From the NCBI GenBank assembly GCA_016882345.1, contig VGQR01000093.1, forward strand, positions 1-7,314: a DNA stretch of 7,314 nt. The letters run 5' to 3'. This stretch comes from Cyanobacteria bacterium K_DeepCast_35m_m2_023. Lineage in GTDB: Bacteria > Cyanobacteriota > Cyanobacteriia > PCC-6307 > Cyanobiaceae. This document shows positions 6,188 through 7,314 of the stretch, piece by piece (within the stretch, counting starts at the first letter, position 1; each line of letters starts with the position of its first letter). The position numbers were made by a program, and so were the translations under genes. Under the pieces are notes generated by a model that made no database searches, was not told where the DNA came from, and saw only the letters and a list, made by a program, of their open reading frames with translations.

Positions 6188-6592
6188 TTGGAGATCCAGG
6201 GCGGTGAGGGCTGGCGGTTGCGGGTTGATCCTGCACGCCTGCCTTTTGCTGTCTTGATTGGTGCGCAGCAGTGGGCCGCTGAACTCACCCTGGCCGAATT
6301 GGCCCTGTTCCAGCGTGGTGTCCTGGTGCTGGAGCAGCAGTTGGCTGCCTGCAGCAGTTGGCTGATGCCCGAGGAGACCCTCGAGCTTGAGCACGATGGC
6401 GGCGCTCTGTGGTTGCAATTGAGCGGCACTGCGGACGAGTGGTCGCTGCGGTTCGTGTTGAGTCCATCGGATCGCGACGCCGGTGTGCGGTCCCGCGGCC
6501 TGGAAGGACGCTGGGATGCACCAGCCGCCGCGGCGCTGGCTGCTGCTTTGCGGGGATTGGTGTTGCCAGTGGACATCGCCGTTCCCGCATGA
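6188..6592 (+). CDS. DUF1818 family protein, cyanobacterial, unknown function
   Basis: The 134-residue product resembles the cyanobacterial DUF1818 family: GGEGWRLRVDPARLPFAVLIG near the N-terminus (5-25), a helical WAAELTLAEL segment (29-38), LMPEETLELEHDGGALWLQL (59-78) and EWSLRFVL (84-91), then an Ala-rich C-terminal helix (about 111-124). It has no membrane segment or signal peptide and is probably a small soluble protein. Translation appears to start at a TTG at 6188, 2 nt after the rpoZ stop in a different frame; no ATG or GTG gives the conserved N-terminus, so the start probably depends on coupling to rpoZ. No biochemical role is known to me. Confidence 0.85.
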   Translation: MEIQGGEGWRLRVDPARLPFAVLIGAQQWAAELTLAELALFQRGVLVLEQQLAACSSWLMPEETLELEHDGGALWLQLSGTADEWSLRFVLSPSDRDAGVRSRGLEGRWDAPAAAALAAALRGLVLPVDIAVPA

Positions 6593-6939
6593 GACGGGGG
6601 TAGGCCTGCCGCCATTGATCAGCAGATCTGATCAATGGCAAACGGCTGAACTTCCCCCAGCGGTCGGGTTTGTTTTCCGCGGGTTTTCCCCAGGCTCGGG
6701 TCTTCCGGGGCCAGTGCCTGAATGCCGCTGCGGAGAACGGCCGCTGTGCGCGGTGCTGACTTGACAACGGCACGGTGCCCCTTTGGTGGAGCCTGCGAGG
6801 TGGTGCCCGCTCCGATGGTCGGCTGCCGTGGCCTTGCGTCTCAGCCTTGGATTGGCTAACGCAACGCTTGTCGTGCGCGTGTTGACGGCGGCGACCAAGT
6901 GTGAGGAACTGACTCCAGTCCATCGACACCGACGCGGAA
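6593..6939. other. 347-nt stretch without a convincing gene
   Basis: No reading frame here looks like protein on either strand; the open frames are GC-driven and lack family resemblance. It holds the 12-bp hairpin (6611-6639), a pyrimidine-rich stretch with two GTTTTCC copies (6672-6678 and 6683-6689), a perfect TTGACA (6761-6766) overlapping the spacing of an 11-bp palindrome GGCACGGTGCC (6769-6779), and a TTGACG (6882-6887). Neither -35-like hexamer has a fitting -10. It probably carries the DUF2811 promoter and leader, and could hide a small RNA. Confidence 0.6.
6611..6639. repeat. Perfect 12-bp inverted repeat (hairpin) after the rpoZ-DUF1818 pair
   Basis: GCCATTGATCAG (6611-6622) and its exact reverse complement (6628-6639) flank a 5-nt loop, CAGAT. 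It begins 18 nt after the DUF1818 stop, where a transcript end would be expected. No T-run follows on either strand, so it is not a standard intrinsic terminator; it may terminate weakly, protect the mRNA 3' end or bind a dimeric protein. Each arm contains TGATCA. Confidence 0.85.
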
Positions 6940-7230
6940 ATGCACAGCGACAGCGCAGTGGACGCCTCAATTGACGAACCCTCGACGGACGACGGCGCAA
7001 CCGGGGTGGTCAGCCTCAGGGCCGATGTCCCCGCAGGCTTGCTGGCCTCGATGCAGGCCTTCATCGAGCGCCATCCCAACTGGGATCAATACCGGTTGGT
7101 GCAGGCAGCGCTGGCCGGCTACCTCGTTCAGAACGGGTCCTGCAGCCGCGAGGTCACACGCTGCTACCTGGCCAACCTGTTTCCAGGCCAACGCCGGTTT
7201 AACGCCGGTTCTGGGGCGGGGCCGAACTGA
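6940..7230 (+). CDS. DUF2811 domain protein, cyanobacterial, unknown function
   Basis: The 96-residue product has a polar, acidic N-terminal tail (about 1-22) and then a compact region matching cyanobacterial DUF2811 proteins: VVSLRADVPAGLLASMQAFI (23-42), the hallmark HPNWDQYRLVQAALAGYLVQ (45-64), NG (65-66) and TRCYLANLF (73-81). The region looks like a small all-helical fold, perhaps of the ribbon-helix-helix type (short strand, then two helices), but that is inference. The ATG at 6940 follows GCGGAA, a weak Shine-Dalgarno. Starts further inside the variable tail are possible. No neighbour suggests its role. Confidence 0.85.
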   Translation: MHSDSAVDASIDEPSTDDGATGVVSLRADVPAGLLASMQAFIERHPNWDQYRLVQAALAGYLVQNGSCSREVTRCYLANLFPGQRRFNAGSGAGPN

Positions 7231-7314
7231 TCGGCATGACAAACAACTGCCGGTAAGCCGCCGTCAGCGTGCATAGCGCCAAGGGCAAGGTTGCAGCGAG
7301 GCCCACCAACAACA
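7199..7314 (-). CDS. Possible C-terminal end of a membrane protein, cut by window
   Basis: Reading leftward from the right edge (frame from 7312), one frame is open for 37 residues to a TAA at 7199-7201. It encodes a hydrophobic segment, LLVGLAATLPLALCTLTAAY, then a short polar tail ending QNRR. This looks like a last membrane helix and tail. It would overlap the DUF2811 3' end by 32 nt in convergent orientation. No family could be recognised from so short a piece, and chance is possible; the sequence beyond 7314 would settle it. Confidence 0.35.
   Translation of the reverse strand, partial: LLVGLAATLPLALCTLTAAYRQLFVMPISSAPPQNRR

Noticed and set aside
6483..6764. 93-codon plus-strand frame leaving the DUF1818 gene into the spacer
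   Set aside because: Out of frame with the DUF1818 gene for half its length and without any recognisable motif; the spacer part runs through the hairpin.
6761..6789. Perfect TTGACA as a promoter for the DUF2811 gene
   Set aside because: No -10-like hexamer at 16-18 nt spacing, and it would leave a leader of about 150 nt; kept only as a note.
6285..7079. 264-codon minus-strand frame across the DUF1818 gene, spacer and DUF2811 gene
   Set aside because: Arg/Pro/Ser/His-rich composition typical of high-GC shadow frames, antisense to two recognised genes.
1..7314. tRNA, rRNA, CRISPR array, insertion sequence or prophage remnants
   Set aside because: No cloverleaf-like segment, regularly spaced repeat, transposase motif or terminal inverted repeat was seen on reading both strands.

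Overview
The window looks like chromosome of a GC-rich picocyanobacterium of the Synechococcus/Cyanobium type. The evidence is the set of cyanobacterial families present: ferredoxin-thioredoxin reductase variable chain, the short cyanobacterial RpoZ, a DUF1818 protein and a DUF2811 protein. Coding density is high, spacers are short, and no mobile element, CRISPR array, tRNA or rRNA was seen. Assignment is by family recognition only; no search could be run.

Layout. (1) Positions 1-2317, minus strand, read right to left: gpmI (phosphoglycerate mutase), secG (translocon subunit) and msrB (exported methionine sulfoxide reductase, cut by the window edge). Gaps are 9 and 28 nt, so they are probably one transcript. 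(2) Positions 2318-2580: a divergent promoter region holding a tandem 10-bp direct repeat and a candidate pyrR -10 box. (3) Positions 2581-3186, plus strand: pyrR, converging on ftrV with only 15 nt between the stop codons, inside a possible stem-loop. (4) Positions 3202-5892, minus strand: a lidless Hsp70/DnaK-like ATPase, a single-pass membrane protein with TPR-like repeats, and ftrV. (5) Positions 5893-5954: a 62-nt divergent spacer with a perfect 14-bp palindrome. (6) Positions 5955-6592, plus strand: rpoZ and a DUF1818 gene 2 nt apart, followed by a perfect 12-bp hairpin. (7) Positions 6593-6939: a gene-poor stretch. (8) Positions 6940-7230, plus strand: a DUF2811 gene. (9) Positions 7199-7314, minus strand: possibly the C-terminal end of a membrane protein running in from the right.

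Most genes are housekeeping: central carbon flux (GpmI), pyrimidine salvage (PyrR), protein export (SecG), transcription (RpoZ), and light-dependent redox control and repair (FtrV, MsrB). The least described part is the pair of the lidless Hsp70 and the membrane-anchored TPR-like protein. That pair is the best candidate for an uncharacterised system. Its second gene also has an unusual start: an ATG 11 nt after the Hsp70 stop is one nucleotide out of frame across a 5-base homopolymer.
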